Below, one piece after another: positions 10,990 through 21,466 of a DNA stretch of 64,000 bases (position 1 is the stretch's first letter; the number at the start of each line of letters is the position of its first letter). This DNA is from Sphingomonas zeae. Its GTDB lineage: Bacteria; Pseudomonadota; Alphaproteobacteria; Sphingomonadales; Sphingomonadaceae. The stretch spans positions 268,709 through 332,708 of the forward strand of contig NZ_JACIFA010000004.1 of NCBI RefSeq assembly GCF_014197135.1, given 5' to 3'. A program made the translations under genes and the position numbers. The notes below the pieces were generated by a model. That model did no database searches, had not been told where the DNA came from, and was given only the letters and a program-made list of their open reading frames with translations.

Positions 10990-11011
10990 GGGCGGACGAG
11001 TTGGTCCGCCC
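10990..11011. terminator. Hairpin between convergent genes
   Basis: Perfect 8-bp stem GGGCGGAC / GTCCGCCC with a GAGTTG loop, placed between the stops of the convergent TonB-domain gene and GNAT gene. It lacks a T run; a bidirectional transcription barrier is inferred from position only. Confidence 0.45.
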
Positions 11012-11020
11012 ATGGTCGGG

Positions 11021-11611
11021 TCAGCGATGCTTCCCCGCCACCGGATCGCGTACCACGCCGACATCGGTGAAGCGTTTCGGTTCGGCGGGGTGGGGGGCGG
11101 GCTCCGCCAGTTCGCGCTGCCAATATCCGACATCGATCCAGCGGCCATGCTTATGGCCGACCTCGCGAAACACGCCCGCGCGGCGAAAGCCGACCGCTTC
11201 GTGCAACTTGATCGAGCCATCATTGGGCAGCGCGATCACGCCCATGGCCTGGGTGAAGCCTTGCGCGGTCAGCGTGTCCACCAGCGCTTCGTAAAGAAGC
11301 CGCCCGACGCCCGAACGCTGCGACACGTCGGCGACATAGATGGTGGTCTCGACTACCCAGCGATAGGCCTCACGCTCGCGGAACCGGGCGGCATAGGCAT
11401 AGCCGATCACGCCTTCCTCATGTCCATTTTCGTCAGAGAGTGTCGCGACGATCCAGGGATAGAGGCCATCGGCCCCTTCCATCCGCGCGCGCATCATGTC
11501 GGCGTCGGGAGCCTGAGTCTCGAACGAGACGACACCGGCCAGCACATGCGGGGCATAGATGGCGGCGATGGCGGCGGCGTCTTCGGGGCGGGCGGCGCGG
11601 ATGGCGATCAT
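11021..11611 (-). CDS. GNAT N-acetyltransferase, phosphinothricin acetyltransferase-like
   Basis: Acetyl-CoA dependent N-acetyltransferase of about 196 residues. The pattern AIRAARPEDAAAIAAIYAPH at the start, SFETQAPDADMMRARM, a GVIGYAYAARFREREAYRW strand pair, and the acetyl-CoA site VSQRSGVGRLLYEALVDTL followed by LHEAVGFRRAGVFREVGHK match the Pat/Bar/YncA branch. These enzymes acetylate phosphinothricin, methionine sulfone or sulfoximine in known examples; the physiological substrate here is not known. The last 25 residues extend beyond the usual domain. Confidence 0.88.
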   Translation of the reverse strand: MIAIRAARPEDAAAIAAIYAPHVLAGVVSFETQAPDADMMRARMEGADGLYPWIVATLSDENGHEEGVIGYAYAARFREREAYRWVVETTIYVADVSQRSGVGRLLYEALVDTLTAQGFTQAMGVIALPNDGSIKLHEAVGFRRAGVFREVGHKHGRWIDVGYWQRELAEPAPHPAEPKRFTDVGVVRDPVAGKHR

Positions 11612-11729
11612 GCGGGGGGCGTCTCCAGAAGGAATGGGCCTGCGTAGCGCGCAGATACGCCGTTCGGAAGGCCTCCGATTTCCGGGGTCCGTATTCCTGC
11701 GTCCGTTCAGCGTGAACGAAGTTTGGGGA

Positions 11730-13691
11730 TCAATACCCCAGCTTCGCGATCAGCAGGTCGAGCAGCCGCTCGTCGCTCGACGTGCCCACCGGACCCAGCG
11801 CACCGCATTCCAGGCAGCGGGCCTGGACCGACCCGCCCCGCGCCAGCCGCGCAACGTCGCCCAGGGCACGGGCGGCGATCGCACGACGTTCGGCGGCAGC
11901 GATGGCGAAGACGTCGCCGCCCTGCTGGCTGTCGTCATCGCTGTCGAACCCTTCTGCCAGCATCGCGGCGAAGCCCGGCTTCTTCTCCAGATACTCGGCA
12001 TGGACCTTGGCCGGGTCCAGCTTGGCGCGGCGGGCGGCCTCGGCGATGGCGTCTGACAGGGTGCCGAACCGGTCGACCAGTCCGATCTGGCGCGCGGTGC
12101 CGCCGTCCCAGACCCGGCCCTGCGCGATGGTGTCGACCTTTTCGGGCGTCATGTGGCGCGCCTCTGCGACGCGCGACAGGAACTGGCGATAGCCATTCTC
12201 GATCCCCGCCTGCAGGATGGTGTCGAGCATCGGCGTCGTCCCGCCCAGCACGTCCGGCTGGCCGGTCAGCGGCGTGGTCTTCACTCCGTCGGTGGTCACG
12301 CCGATCTTGGCGAGCGTGTTCTCAAAGGTCGGGATGATGCCGAAAATGCCGATCGACCCGGTGATCGTCCCCGGCTCGGCAAAGATCAGGTCGGCCGGGG
12401 TGGAGACCCAGTAACCGCCCGACGCCGCAAGGCCGCCCATCGAGACGATGACGGGCAGCTTCTGCCGCTTGGCCTCCAGAATCGCCTGGCGGATCTGCTC
12501 GGACGCCAGCACCGATCCCCCCGGCGAATCGACGCGCACGACCAGCGCCTTCAGCTTCTTCTCGGCGAGGCCTTCGAGCAATGCCTTGGACACCGTCTCG
12601 CCCGCTGCGGTGCCGGGACCGGCTTCGCCATCGACGATATTGCCCGCGATGGTCAGCACGCCGATCGCATCGCCCTTGGTCGGCAGCGGGTTGGCCTTGA
12701 CCCAGGCGGCATAGGAAATGGTGCGGAACGAGCCTGCGGGCTTGTTCGCCTCGGCCCCGGCAATCTCGGCCACGCGCTTGCCGAAAGCCAGCTTGTCACC
12801 CAGCTTGTCGACCAGCCCCGCCTTCAGGTTCGCGTCGGCGATGTTGCCGTTCGACGCCAGGACGGCGCGGTCGGGCTGGGTCAGGAAGCTGTCGAGCTGG
12901 GCCTTGGGGCGCGCCTGGGCGACCGACTCGCGCCACTGGGCGAACAGCGTGCCGTAGAGCGCCTGCGACGCGGCGCGGGCGTCGGGGCTCTGGTCGGCGC
13001 GGATATAGGGTTCGACAAAGGATTTGAACTTGCCGACGCGATAGACATGGGTGGTCACGCCCAGCTTGTCGATCAGCCCCTTATAGTAAAGCTGATTGCC
13101 GCCCGGCCCGGTGAACAGCGTGCCGCCCAGCGGATTGACCCAGATTTCGCTGGCGTTCGCGGCCAGCCGGTATGCGCCGTCGGTATAGGCGGTGGCATAG
13201 GCCAGCACCGGCTTGCCGCCCTTGCGGAAGCGCTGGATCGCGTTGCCCACTTCCTGCAAGGCAGCGGGATAGGCGCCGCCGAACGCATCCAGATGGAGCA
13301 CCAGAACCTTCACGCGACCGTCGTCCTTGGCCGCGTCGATCGCGCGGACCAGATCGCGCAGGCGATATTGGTGCGGCACGCTGCCGCCCGACAGCATGGC
13401 GAGCGGCGCGATCGTTTCGGGCTGCTCGACGATCGGGCCGTCCAGTTTCAACAGGAGCGCGCCGTCGGTGATCGCCTTGGTCCCCGGCCGGGCGTTGAGC
13501 GCGGCAAAGATCAGGCCGAAGAAGAGCAGCATCGCGGCCAGCACCAGGAAATCCTTGATGCCGACCAGCAGACGCCAGGCGCCGCGTACCAGCCGCCAGC
13601 CGCTGCGCCCGCCGGGCTTGCGCCCCGGTCGGCTGAAATCCTGATCGAGCGGGGAGGCGGGCGGAAGGGCGTCGGCGCGGGCGTCGGTCAT
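11730..13691 (-). CDS. sppA: Signal peptide peptidase SppA, 67K type
   Basis: Inner-membrane serine protease that digests cleaved signal peptides. 653 residues, the long duplicated form as in Escherichia coli. One N-terminal membrane segment (FLVLAAMLLFFGLIFAAL) anchors it. The first half carries the general-base Lys in RVGKFKSFVEPY and the second half carries the nucleophile Ser in GGLAASGGYWVST, so the Lys-Ser dyad is split across the two domains as expected. The C-terminal 60 residues, which include two Cys close together (CLECG), lie beyond the catalytic core and are not typical. It is transcribed away from groESL. Confidence 0.92.
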   Translation of the reverse strand: MTDARADALPPASPLDQDFSRPGRKPGGRSGWRLVRGAWRLLVGIKDFLVLAAMLLFFGLIFAALNARPGTKAITDGALLLKLDGPIVEQPETIAPLAMLSGGSVPHQYRLRDLVRAIDAAKDDGRVKVLVLHLDAFGGAYPAALQEVGNAIQRFRKGGKPVLAYATAYTDGAYRLAANASEIWVNPLGGTLFTGPGGNQLYYKGLIDKLGVTTHVYRVGKFKSFVEPYIRADQSPDARAASQALYGTLFAQWRESVAQARPKAQLDSFLTQPDRAVLASNGNIADANLKAGLVDKLGDKLAFGKRVAEIAGAEANKPAGSFRTISYAAWVKANPLPTKGDAIGVLTIAGNIVDGEAGPGTAAGETVSKALLEGLAEKKLKALVVRVDSPGGSVLASEQIRQAILEAKRQKLPVIVSMGGLAASGGYWVSTPADLIFAEPGTITGSIGIFGIIPTFENTLAKIGVTTDGVKTTPLTGQPDVLGGTTPMLDTILQAGIENGYRQFLSRVAEARHMTPEKVDTIAQGRVWDGGTARQIGLVDRFGTLSDAIAEAARRAKLDPAKVHAEYLEKKPGFAAMLAEGFDSDDDSQQGGDVFAIAAAERRAIAARALGDVARLARGGSVQARCLECGALGPVGTSSDERLLDLLIAKLGY

Positions 13692-13820
13692 GCGGTATCG
13701 CTAGCCCAGCAGCGAAAGCGCGGCAATGCCCCGTGTTATGAGATCAACACGCAGTCCATGTTGTCATTTTTTTTGTTCCGGCCCGGCCGCAATCCCGCGA
13801 AAATTTTTTTGGCCGGGGCG

Positions 13821-13849
13821 TTGACGGCCTGAATGGCCGTTCACATATC
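13821..13849 (+). promoter_or_regulatory. Candidate promoter of groESL
   Basis: TTGACG at 13821-13826 and CATATC at 13844-13849 are separated by 17 bp and lie just upstream of the CIRCE element. The -35 is close to consensus and the -10 is weak. A heat-shock sigma could use the same region; the sequence alone does not decide. Confidence 0.5.
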
Positions 13850-13857
13850 CGGTGGCG

Positions 13858-13884
13858 TTGGCACTCGCATGGCTTGAGTGCCAG
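13858..13884 (+). promoter_or_regulatory. CIRCE operator (HrcA binding site)
   Basis: TTGGCACTC, a 9-base spacer and GAGTGCCAG form the inverted repeat of the CIRCE element (consensus TTAGCACTC-N9-GAGTGCTAA). It sits 35 bp before the groES start. HrcA repression of groESL through CIRCE is known in Alphaproteobacteria; hrcA itself is not in this window. Confidence 0.92.
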
Positions 13885-13919
13885 AAAAGTGTAACACGCC
13901 AGATTAAAGGGATATGGCA

Positions 13920-14207
13920 ATGAACTTTCGTCCGTTGCACGACCGCGTTCTCGTCCGTCGCGTCGAGGCCGAGGAAAAGACGGCTGGCGGGATCATCATC
14001 CCGGATACCGCCAAGGAAAAGCCCCAGGAGGGCGAGGTCGTCGCCGCCGGTTCGGGCGCCAAGGCCGAAGACGGCAAGGTCACGCCGCTGGACGTGAAGG
14101 CGGGCGACCGCATTCTGTTCGGCAAGTGGTCGGGCACCGAGGTCAAGGTGAACGGTGAAGACCTGCTCATCATGAAGGAATCGGACATTCTCGGCATCAT
14201 CGGCTGA
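13920..14207 (+). CDS. groES: Co-chaperonin GroES
   Basis: Heptameric lid of the GroEL chaperonin. 95 residues from the ATG at 13920, which is preferred over the in-frame ATG at 13914 because AAAGGG lies 8 bases before it and because the product then starts at [10 protein letters not shown] like other GroES. The mobile loop is [20 protein letters not shown] and the roof region includes [16 protein letters not shown]. It lies 54 bp before groEL under CIRCE control. Confidence 0.97.
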   Translation: MNFRPLHDRVLVRRVEAEEKTAGGIIIPDTAKEKPQEGEVVAAGSGAKAEDGKVTPLDVKAGDRILFGKWSGTEVKVNGEDLLIMKESDILGIIG

Positions 14208-14213
14208 GACTGA

Positions 14214-15905
<1,692 letters not shown>

Positions 15906-15977
15906 GCCGGATCGGGAACCGGTGGGGGATATCCTCCGCCGGGAACCGGACCGGCCTGTCGTTGCGACACAGCCAAA

Positions 15978-16012
15978 GAAAGGCCTGGGGAGCGATCCCC
16001 GGGCCTTTTTTG
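15978..16012 (+). terminator. Rho-independent terminator of groESL
   Basis: AGGCCTGGGGA and TCCCCGGGCCT pair around a short GCGA loop (one G-U), followed by TTTTTTG. It lies about 70 bp after the groEL stop. Confidence 0.88.
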
Positions 16013-16036
16013 TGTCTGTTCCATTATCCCGACGTT

Positions 16037-16064
16037 CGTTCAGCCGGAGCGAAGTCGAAGGCCA
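16037..16064. repeat. CAGCCTGAGCGAAG-type palindromic repeat
   Basis: CGTTCAGCCGGAGCGAAGTC plus GAAGGCCA, a near copy of the element at 24377-24412 and 57610-57637. It is in the gap between the convergent groEL and DsbA-like genes. Confidence 0.65.
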
Positions 16065-16178
16065 CGGAATTCGCTCGGGGTGCGGGCGGGGAGGGGCCGG
16101 TCCATCCGCCTCGCTATGGCCTTCCCCGCATCGCTTTGCACACCATGGGCGGCGTTGCGACCCGCGGCAACGGGCATG

Positions 16179-16213
16179 GAAAAAGGCGGCCGGACCATCG
16201 CCCGACCGCCTTT
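16179..16213 (-). terminator. Rho-independent terminator of the DsbA-like lipoprotein gene
   Basis: Read on the minus strand, AAAGGCGGTCGG and CCGGCCGCCTTTTT form a stem around GCGATGG, with one mismatch and a T run. It lies about 22 bp past the stop at 16236. Confidence 0.8.
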
Positions 16214-16235
16214 CCCGTAATCCGGAAAGCCGAGC

Positions 16236-16976
16236 TTACGCGCCCGCGTTCTTCAACGCCGCCTGGACGTCGGACCAGCTGACCGCGCCCTTGAGCGGCT
16301 TGCCGTTCAGGATGAAGGTCGGCGTACCCGTCACCGTGCCGTCGGCGCCGCGATCTTGAGTCTGCTTGGTCAGGCGGTCGATCTGCGTCATGTCGCTCAG
16401 GCACTGGCGCGCCTTGGCCTCGGGAATGCCGCGCTGCTTGACGAAGTTGATGAGGTCCATCTGATCGGCCAGCGCCTTGATGACGTCGACCGGCTTGGCG
16501 TTCTGGAGCTGCTGCTGCATCGCAGGCGGCATCGCCTGAAGCTTGTCGTTGAAGCCCTGCTGCGACTGGTACATCTGTTCCAGCACCGGGAAGAAGGTCG
16601 CCTCGCCGGCGCAGATGCCAAGCAGCGCGGGGGGAAGGTCGGGCGCGCCGTGGATCAGGAATTCGCGGAATTCCCAGCTGACCTTGCCCGATTTGACGTA
16701 GTTGTTGGTCAGCGGCTCATAACCCTCCCGCGCGAAGGCGCCACAGGCCGGGCATAGACGCGAGCCATATTCGACCAGCTTGATGGGCGCGTCGGGGTTG
16801 CCCATCACATAGCCTTCGGCGGTCTTGCTGACGACCTGGGTCCAGTCCTTGCCCGCAGGCGCGGGCACCGCAGCGACCGGCGAGGCGGCGGGGGCGCTGC
16901 TGTTGGCGTCGCCATTGCCGCCGCCGCAGGCGGCCAGCGCGAGCGGAAGGGCGAGGAGGAGAAGGCGAGACTTCAT
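16236..16976 (-). CDS. DsbA-family thiol-disulfide lipoprotein
   Basis: Periplasmic thioredoxin-fold protein of about 246 residues. The N-terminus is a lipoprotein signal, LLLLALPLALAACGGG, so it should be tethered to a membrane. The redox motif is CPAC (SRLCPACGAF) in a DsbA/Com1-like fold, and the cis-Pro loop is GTPTFILNG. Such proteins oxidise or isomerise disulfides of exported proteins. The second in-frame ATG (16976) is chosen because GGAG lies 9 bases before it. A second DsbA-like gene is immediately upstream on the same strand, so the pair is probably an old duplication. Confidence 0.87.
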   Translation of the reverse strand: MKSRLLLLALPLALAACGGGNGDANSSAPAASPVAAVPAPAGKDWTQVVSKTAEGYVMGNPDAPIKLVEYGSRLCPACGAFAREGYEPLTNNYVKSGKVSWEFREFLIHGAPDLPPALLGICAGEATFFPVLEQMYQSQQGFNDKLQAMPPAMQQQLQNAKPVDVIKALADQMDLINFVKQRGIPEAKARQCLSDMTQIDRLTKQTQDRGADGTVTGTPTFILNGKPLKGAVSWSDVQAALKNAGA

Positions 16977-17006
16977 CGACATATGCTCCGAAGAAAAAAG
17001 AAGAAT

Positions 17007-17702
17007 TTAGCGGGCGCCGCCTGCGCGCAACAGCGGCTGCAGCTTGTCCCAGGTGAACACGCCCATCGCCTGCTTGCCGTTGATGAAGAAGCCGGGCGTC
17101 CCCTCGATCGTATCGGGGGCCGCGGTGGTCATCGCGACCACCCGGTCGGTGGCGGCACGGTCCGAAAGACAAGCGGTGATCTGTGCATCGGTCAGCCCGG
17201 CGCTCTTGCCGATCGCGGTCAGGCCTGCGCCATCGGCCTCGGCCCGCATCTGGGCGGCGGGCGGATAGGCGCTGATCCGCTGGGCATTGGCCTGATCGAA
17301 CTCCATCCCGCGCGTCAGCCAGTCGCGCTGCTGCGCGAAGATCGTATCGTGCAGGCTGGCGAACCGCGCCGCTCCGCCGCAACGGGCGATCAGCGCGGCG
17401 GCCAGGTCCAGCCGGTCGCGGATGAAATGGCGAATCTCGATACTGGTCGAGCCCGATCGCACCATCTGCCCCTTCAGAACCGCCGCCGACTGGGTGGTGA
17501 AATCGGCGCAGTGCGGGCAGGTATAGCTGACATATTCGACCAGCTTCACCCGCGCCGCCGGATTGCCGATGACATAGGCACCGGTGGGCGTCTGGCTGAT
17601 ATGGGTCGCCCAATTGGCGGCTTTGCGCTGAGCTTGGGCGGCTTGGGCCGAACCGGCGGACAGGGCGAGGCCGATCGCGGCCAGCGACAGGAAAAGACGC
17701 AT
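17007..17702 (-). CDS. DsbA-family periplasmic thiol-disulfide protein
   Basis: About 231 residues with a cleavable signal (LFLSLAAIGLALSAGSAQA). The active site is CPHC (YTCPHCADF), identical to the classical DsbA dipeptide, and the cis-Pro loop is GTPGFFINGK. It probably introduces disulfides into exported proteins. The start codon overlaps the stop of the DciA/DUF721 gene (TGATG), and the second DsbA-like gene follows after about 30 bp, so the three form one minus-strand operon, dciA-dsbA-dsbA. Confidence 0.9.
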   Translation of the reverse strand: MRLFLSLAAIGLALSAGSAQAAQAQRKAANWATHISQTPTGAYVIGNPAARVKLVEYVSYTCPHCADFTTQSAAVLKGQMVRSGSTSIEIRHFIRDRLDLAAALIARCGGAARFASLHDTIFAQQRDWLTRGMEFDQANAQRISAYPPAAQMRAEADGAGLTAIGKSAGLTDAQITACLSDRAATDRVVAMTTAAPDTIEGTPGFFINGKQAMGVFTWDKLQPLLRAGGAR

Positions 17703-18217
17703 CACGACACCTTGGGAAGGCCGCGCGTCGCTGCGACGCCCGCGGCAAGCGATTCGAGGACGGCGCGAAGCTCCGGATCGGCGATCTGGCGCAGACCGTC
17801 GCCCATTTCGGGCGGCACCGGCTGGGGCTTGGGCGGTGCGGCCCGCTTGGGCGCGGCCATCGGCAATTCGCCCTGGCGGATCTGCAACCGCGCGACCGCC
17901 GGATAGCCGAAAAAGCGATTTACCCGCTCGATGATCTCGGGCGCGATATGCTGCATCATCGGCGCGTGCGCCCCGCGCACGACCAGCGTCAGCACGCCAT
18001 TCTGCTTCTCGCCCTGCGGAAAGCGGATCGATTCGGGCGCGCTGGCGGTCGAAAGGCGCGGGCCGACGATATCCGGCCAGCGGCTGACGATGGCGCTCTG
18101 CACAAAGCCGAAACGGCGAAAGGCCGCGCCGCCGATCGCGGGCAGCAGTTCGGATACCGCGCGAGGGCGATTCGATCGGGGGGGCGGCTCCTGGGGGGCG
18201 CGGACGCGCTTGCTCAT
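17702..18217 (-). CDS. DUF721 / DciA-like protein
   Basis: About 171 residues. The region RAVSELLPAIGGAAFRRFGF, SRWPDIVGPRLSTAS and the strand LTLVVRGAHAPMMQHIAPEI match the DUF721 family, whose best-known member DciA loads or activates the replicative helicase in bacteria without DnaC. The role here is inferred from the family. The ATG at 18217 is favoured by GGAG 6 bases upstream; two further ATGs upstream (18229, 18262) are possible but would run into the mutY start. The stop overlaps the next gene by one base. Confidence 0.8.
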   Translation of the reverse strand: MSKRVRAPQEPPPRSNRPRAVSELLPAIGGAAFRRFGFVQSAIVSRWPDIVGPRLSTASAPESIRFPQGEKQNGVLTLVVRGAHAPMMQHIAPEIIERVNRFFGYPAVARLQIRQGELPMAAPKRAAPPKPQPVPPEMGDGLRQIADPELRAVLESLAAGVAATRGLPKVS

Positions 18218-18243
18218 ATCGGGCTCCATGCCATAGCGGGCCG

Positions 18244-19293
18244 GTGGACGCCAAGCATTCATCATCGCCCGACAATCCTGCCGCCCGGCTGCTCGCCTGG
18301 TATGACCGGCACGCACGCGACCTGCCCTGGCGCTCCAAGCCGGGGGAGGTGGCCGATCCGTACCGAGTCTGGCTGTCCGAGGTGATGCTGCAACAGACGA
18401 CGGTGGCGGCGGTGACCCCGCGCTTCACCGCCTGGGTGGCGCGCTGGCCCGATGTAGCCAGTCTGGCCGCCGCCTCGGACGAGGACATCATGGCCGCCTG
18501 GGCGGGGCTGGGCTATTATGCCCGCGCGCGCAATCTGGTGAAGGCGGCGCGGGCGGTGGTCGCCGAGCATGGCGGGCATTTCCCGTCGACCGAGGCGGGG
18601 CTTCGCGCCTTGCCGGGGCTGGGAGCCTATACGGCGGCGGCGGTCGCGGCGATCGCGTTCGGCGAGCGCGCGGTGGTCGTCGATGCCAATGTCGAGCGTG
18701 TCGTCGCCCGGCTGTTTGCGATTCAGGTGCCGCTCCCCTCAGCCCGGCCCGCCATCCGTGAGGCGACCGACCGCATCACCCCGAACGCGCGATCGGGGGA
18801 TTTCGCGCAGGCGATGATGGATCTGGGCTCGTCGATCTGTACCGTGAGGAAGCCGCAATGCCTGCTCTGCCCGCTCGCACTCGACTGTCGGGCACGAGCA
18901 GAGGGGATCGCCGAGACGCTTCCGGCCAAGGCACCGAAAAAGAAGCGGCCCTATCGCCACGGCACCGTATTCTGGATCGAGCGCGAGGGGCGGGTCTGGC
19001 TGGTCCGTCGCCCGGACAAGGGGATGCTGGGCGGTATGCGCGCGCTGCCGACCGGACCATGGGCGGATGATCGGCCGGGCCTGGCCGGCGCGCCGGGCAG
19101 GGGGCCGTGGACGATGCTGAACGAAACGGTCGTTCACGGCTTCACGCATTTCGAACTGGAATTGGCGCTTGCCAGATCCGAGGGCGGGCTCGATGATTCG
19201 GCGGTGGGCGAATGGTGGCCCATCGCGGATCTGGGAACCGCAGGGCTGCCCACCTTGTTCGCGCGGGCAGCCGATCATTTTAAAAGGGCCTGA
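18244..19293 (+). CDS. mutY: A/G-specific adenine glycosylase MutY
   Basis: Removes adenine mispaired with 8-oxoguanine, preventing G-to-T transversions. About 349 residues from a GTG start at 18244; no ATG is available before the conserved core. Seen are the HhH-GPD fold with EVMLQQTTVAAV, LPGLGAYTAAAVAAIAFGE (helix-hairpin-helix), the catalytic Asp in VVVDANVERVVARLF, and the 4Fe-4S cluster Cys199, Cys206, Cys209 and Cys215. The C-terminal MutT-like domain begins near YRHGTVFWIERE. It is divergent from dciA with only 26 bp between the starts, and its stop overlaps the next gene (TGATG). Confidence 0.95.
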   Translation: MDAKHSSSPDNPAARLLAWYDRHARDLPWRSKPGEVADPYRVWLSEVMLQQTTVAAVTPRFTAWVARWPDVASLAAASDEDIMAAWAGLGYYARARNLVKAARAVVAEHGGHFPSTEAGLRALPGLGAYTAAAVAAIAFGERAVVVDANVERVVARLFAIQVPLPSARPAIREATDRITPNARSGDFAQAMMDLGSSICTVRKPQCLLCPLALDCRARAEGIAETLPAKAPKKKRPYRHGTVFWIEREGRVWLVRRPDKGMLGGMRALPTGPWADDRPGLAGAPGRGPWTMLNETVVHGFTHFELELALARSEGGLDDSAVGEWWPIADLGTAGLPTLFARAADHFKRA

Positions 19294-20615
19294 TGCCGAT
19301 GATGCGTCGAGTGATGATGACGGGCGGGGCGATGCTGGCGCTGTTGAGTGCCGCTGCCCCGGCACAGATCGCGCAACCCCGCGCTCACGCCAGCGTCGCC
19401 GGGCTACCCGCGACCCAGGCGCTGTTCGACAGCTATGTCCGTACCGGCAAGATGCCGGGAATTGTCGCTGCGATTGGCACGCCGGGCCAGCCGGCGGTCT
19501 TCGTCTCGGCGGGGCGCACCGGATTGGAGCCGGACGCGCCAGCCGTCGGCCCCGATACGCTGTGGCGGGTCTATTCGATGACCAAGCCGATCACCGCCAT
19601 GGCCGCGATGATCCTGATCGAGGACGGCAAGCTGAAACTCGATCAGCCGGTGTCCGACATCTATCCGGCGTACCAGCAGATGCGGGTGCTGACCAACCCC
19701 GATGCTTCGTTGCAGACGCGGCCCGCGACGCGTCCGATCACCATTCGCAACTTGCTGACCCATACGGCCGGGTTGGGGTACAGCATCACGACCAAGGGGC
19801 CGCTGCTGAAGGAATATGAGCGGCTGGGGATCGTGCCCTTCGCCGCCAATGCGCAGGTCGAGGCCAAGGTTCGGCCAACCCGCCCCGTCAGCCTCCAGCA
19901 ATTCGCCGAGCGCGTCGCTGCGCTGCCGCTGATCGCCGAGCCGGGGACGAAGTGGAGCTATTCGATCGGCCTCGACGTGATGGCGGCGGTGGTGGAAAAG
20001 GTCGCGGGGATGCCGTTCGAGCGGTTCGTCCAGACGCGGCTGTTCACGCCGCTGAAGATGAATTCCAGCTATTGGCAGGTGCCCGCCTCGGCCGCGAACC
20101 GGTTGGTCAGCAATTACACGTTCCTGGGCGACCGGATGGTGCCGATCGACCCGGCGGCGAATTCGGTCTTTCGCCAGCGGCCCAGCTTTCCCTATGGCGG
20201 CGCGGGGCTGGTGATGTCGGCGCGCGATTATGACCGCTTCCTCCAGATGCTGCAAAATGGCGGCCAGGTGGACGGCGTGCGCGTGATGAAGCCGGAGACC
20301 GTCAGGCTCGCCATGTCCAACCTGCTGCCCGCCGGTGTCACCTATGGCTCCGTCTCGGGGGCGACCGGAGGCAGCGCAGGCGAGGTGCCGACCGGCTTCG
20401 GCGCGGGGGGATCGGTGACGCTGGCCGATACGCCGGGCGGTCCGGGCAAGGGCACCTATGGGTGGGGCGGGGCGGCGGGCACGATCGCCTATGTCGATCC
20501 GGCCCGGCAAATGCGCGGGGTCGTCATGGTCAATTACTTCCCCGCCGACCGCTATCCGCTACGCCGCGATCTGGCGGCGACGCTCCATCAAGACCTTGGG
20601 CATAGCGCGAAGTGA
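19293..20615 (+). CDS. Serine hydrolase, class C beta-lactamase fold
   Basis: Exported protein of about 440 residues (438 if the second ATG is used). The signal is MLALLSAAAPAQIA. The family nucleophile motif S-x-x-K is SMTK in LWRVYSMTKPITAMAA; the Tyr of the Y-x-N element is in KWSYSIGLDVM with Ile in place of Asn, and the third motif is near TYGWGGAAGT. Members include esterases, D-amino-peptidases and penicillin-binding-like proteins; lactamase activity should not be assumed. It overlaps mutY by one base and nudC by four (GTGA), so the three genes look translationally coupled. Confidence 0.88.
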   Translation: MPMMRRVMMTGGAMLALLSAAAPAQIAQPRAHASVAGLPATQALFDSYVRTGKMPGIVAAIGTPGQPAVFVSAGRTGLEPDAPAVGPDTLWRVYSMTKPITAMAAMILIEDGKLKLDQPVSDIYPAYQQMRVLTNPDASLQTRPATRPITIRNLLTHTAGLGYSITTKGPLLKEYERLGIVPFAANAQVEAKVRPTRPVSLQQFAERVAALPLIAEPGTKWSYSIGLDVMAAVVEKVAGMPFERFVQTRLFTPLKMNSSYWQVPASAANRLVSNYTFLGDRMVPIDPAANSVFRQRPSFPYGGAGLVMSARDYDRFLQMLQNGGQVDGVRVMKPETVRLAMSNLLPAGVTYGSVSGATGGSAGEVPTGFGAGGSVTLADTPGGPGKGTYGWGGAAGTIAYVDPARQMRGVVMVNYFPADRYPLRRDLAATLHQDLGHSAK

Positions 20616-21466
20616 AGGAACTCGGCTTTACCGGCGGGCGGCTCGACCGCGCCGACCAGCTGCGACATGATCCTGCGGCGTTTGCGGCGGCGCTGGCCGA
20701 TCCGGCGGCGAGGCTGCTGATCCTCGACGCCTATCAGCCCCTCATGCAGGACGGGCGGCTGGGCTGGACCGCGATCGATCCGGCGGCGTCTCCGGAAGAC
20801 CATGTGCTGCTGGGCATCGAGGATGCGACGCCGTATTTCGCACGGCTGGTCCCGGAACCCGCGATGGGCCGGTCGTTCGAGATGATCGCCGCACTCCATG
20901 CCCTGGAGGCGGGGGAGGCGGCGACCTATGCGGCGGCGCGGTCGGTGATCGACTGGCATGCGCGGCACGGCTTTTGCGCGAAGTGCGGCCATGCGACCGA
21001 GCCGTTCCGTGCGGGCTGGGCACGGCGCTGCCCGGCGTGCGGCACCGAGCATTTCCCCCGCGTCGACCCGGTCGTCATCATGATCGCCGAACATGACGGC
21101 CGCGCGCTGCTGGGCCGCCAGCCTGCCTTTCCGCCGGGGCGTTACTCGGCGCTGGCGGGATTTCTGGAGCCCGGCGAATCGATCGAGGAAGCGGTGGCAC
21201 GCGAGTTGTTCGAGGAAGCGGGCATCCGCGTGCGTGACGTGCGCTATATCGCCAGCCAGCCCTGGCCGTTTCCGTCCTCGCTGATGATCGCATGCGTCGC
21301 CACGGCGATCGACGACCGGCTGACCATCGACAGAACCGAGCTGGAAGACGCGATGTGGGTGTCGCGCGACGAGGTGCGCGCGGCGCTGGCGGGGAATGCG
21401 TCGCGATTCGGCGTGCCGCCGTCCTATGCCATTGCGCATACATTGCTGGAGGCGTGGGCCGAATAA
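20612..21466 (+). CDS. nudC: NAD+ diphosphatase / RNA decapping hydrolase NudC
   Basis: Nudix enzyme that cleaves NADH or NAD and removes NAD caps from RNA. 284 residues, GTG start overlapping the previous stop. The zinc ribbon has FCAKCGHATE and RRCPACGTE (two C-x2-C pairs). The Nudix box is complete: GFLEPGESIEEAVARELFEE. The NudC-specific SQPWPFPSSLM motif directly after the box separates it from other Nudix families. The N-terminal domain is the degenerate Nudix fold usual in this family. Confidence 0.93.
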   Translation: MKELGFTGGRLDRADQLRHDPAAFAAALADPAARLLILDAYQPLMQDGRLGWTAIDPAASPEDHVLLGIEDATPYFARLVPEPAMGRSFEMIAALHALEAGEAATYAAARSVIDWHARHGFCAKCGHATEPFRAGWARRCPACGTEHFPRVDPVVIMIAEHDGRALLGRQPAFPPGRYSALAGFLEPGESIEEAVARELFEEAGIRVRDVRYIASQPWPFPSSLMIACVATAIDDRLTIDRTELEDAMWVSRDEVRAALAGNASRFGVPPSYAIAHTLLEAWAE

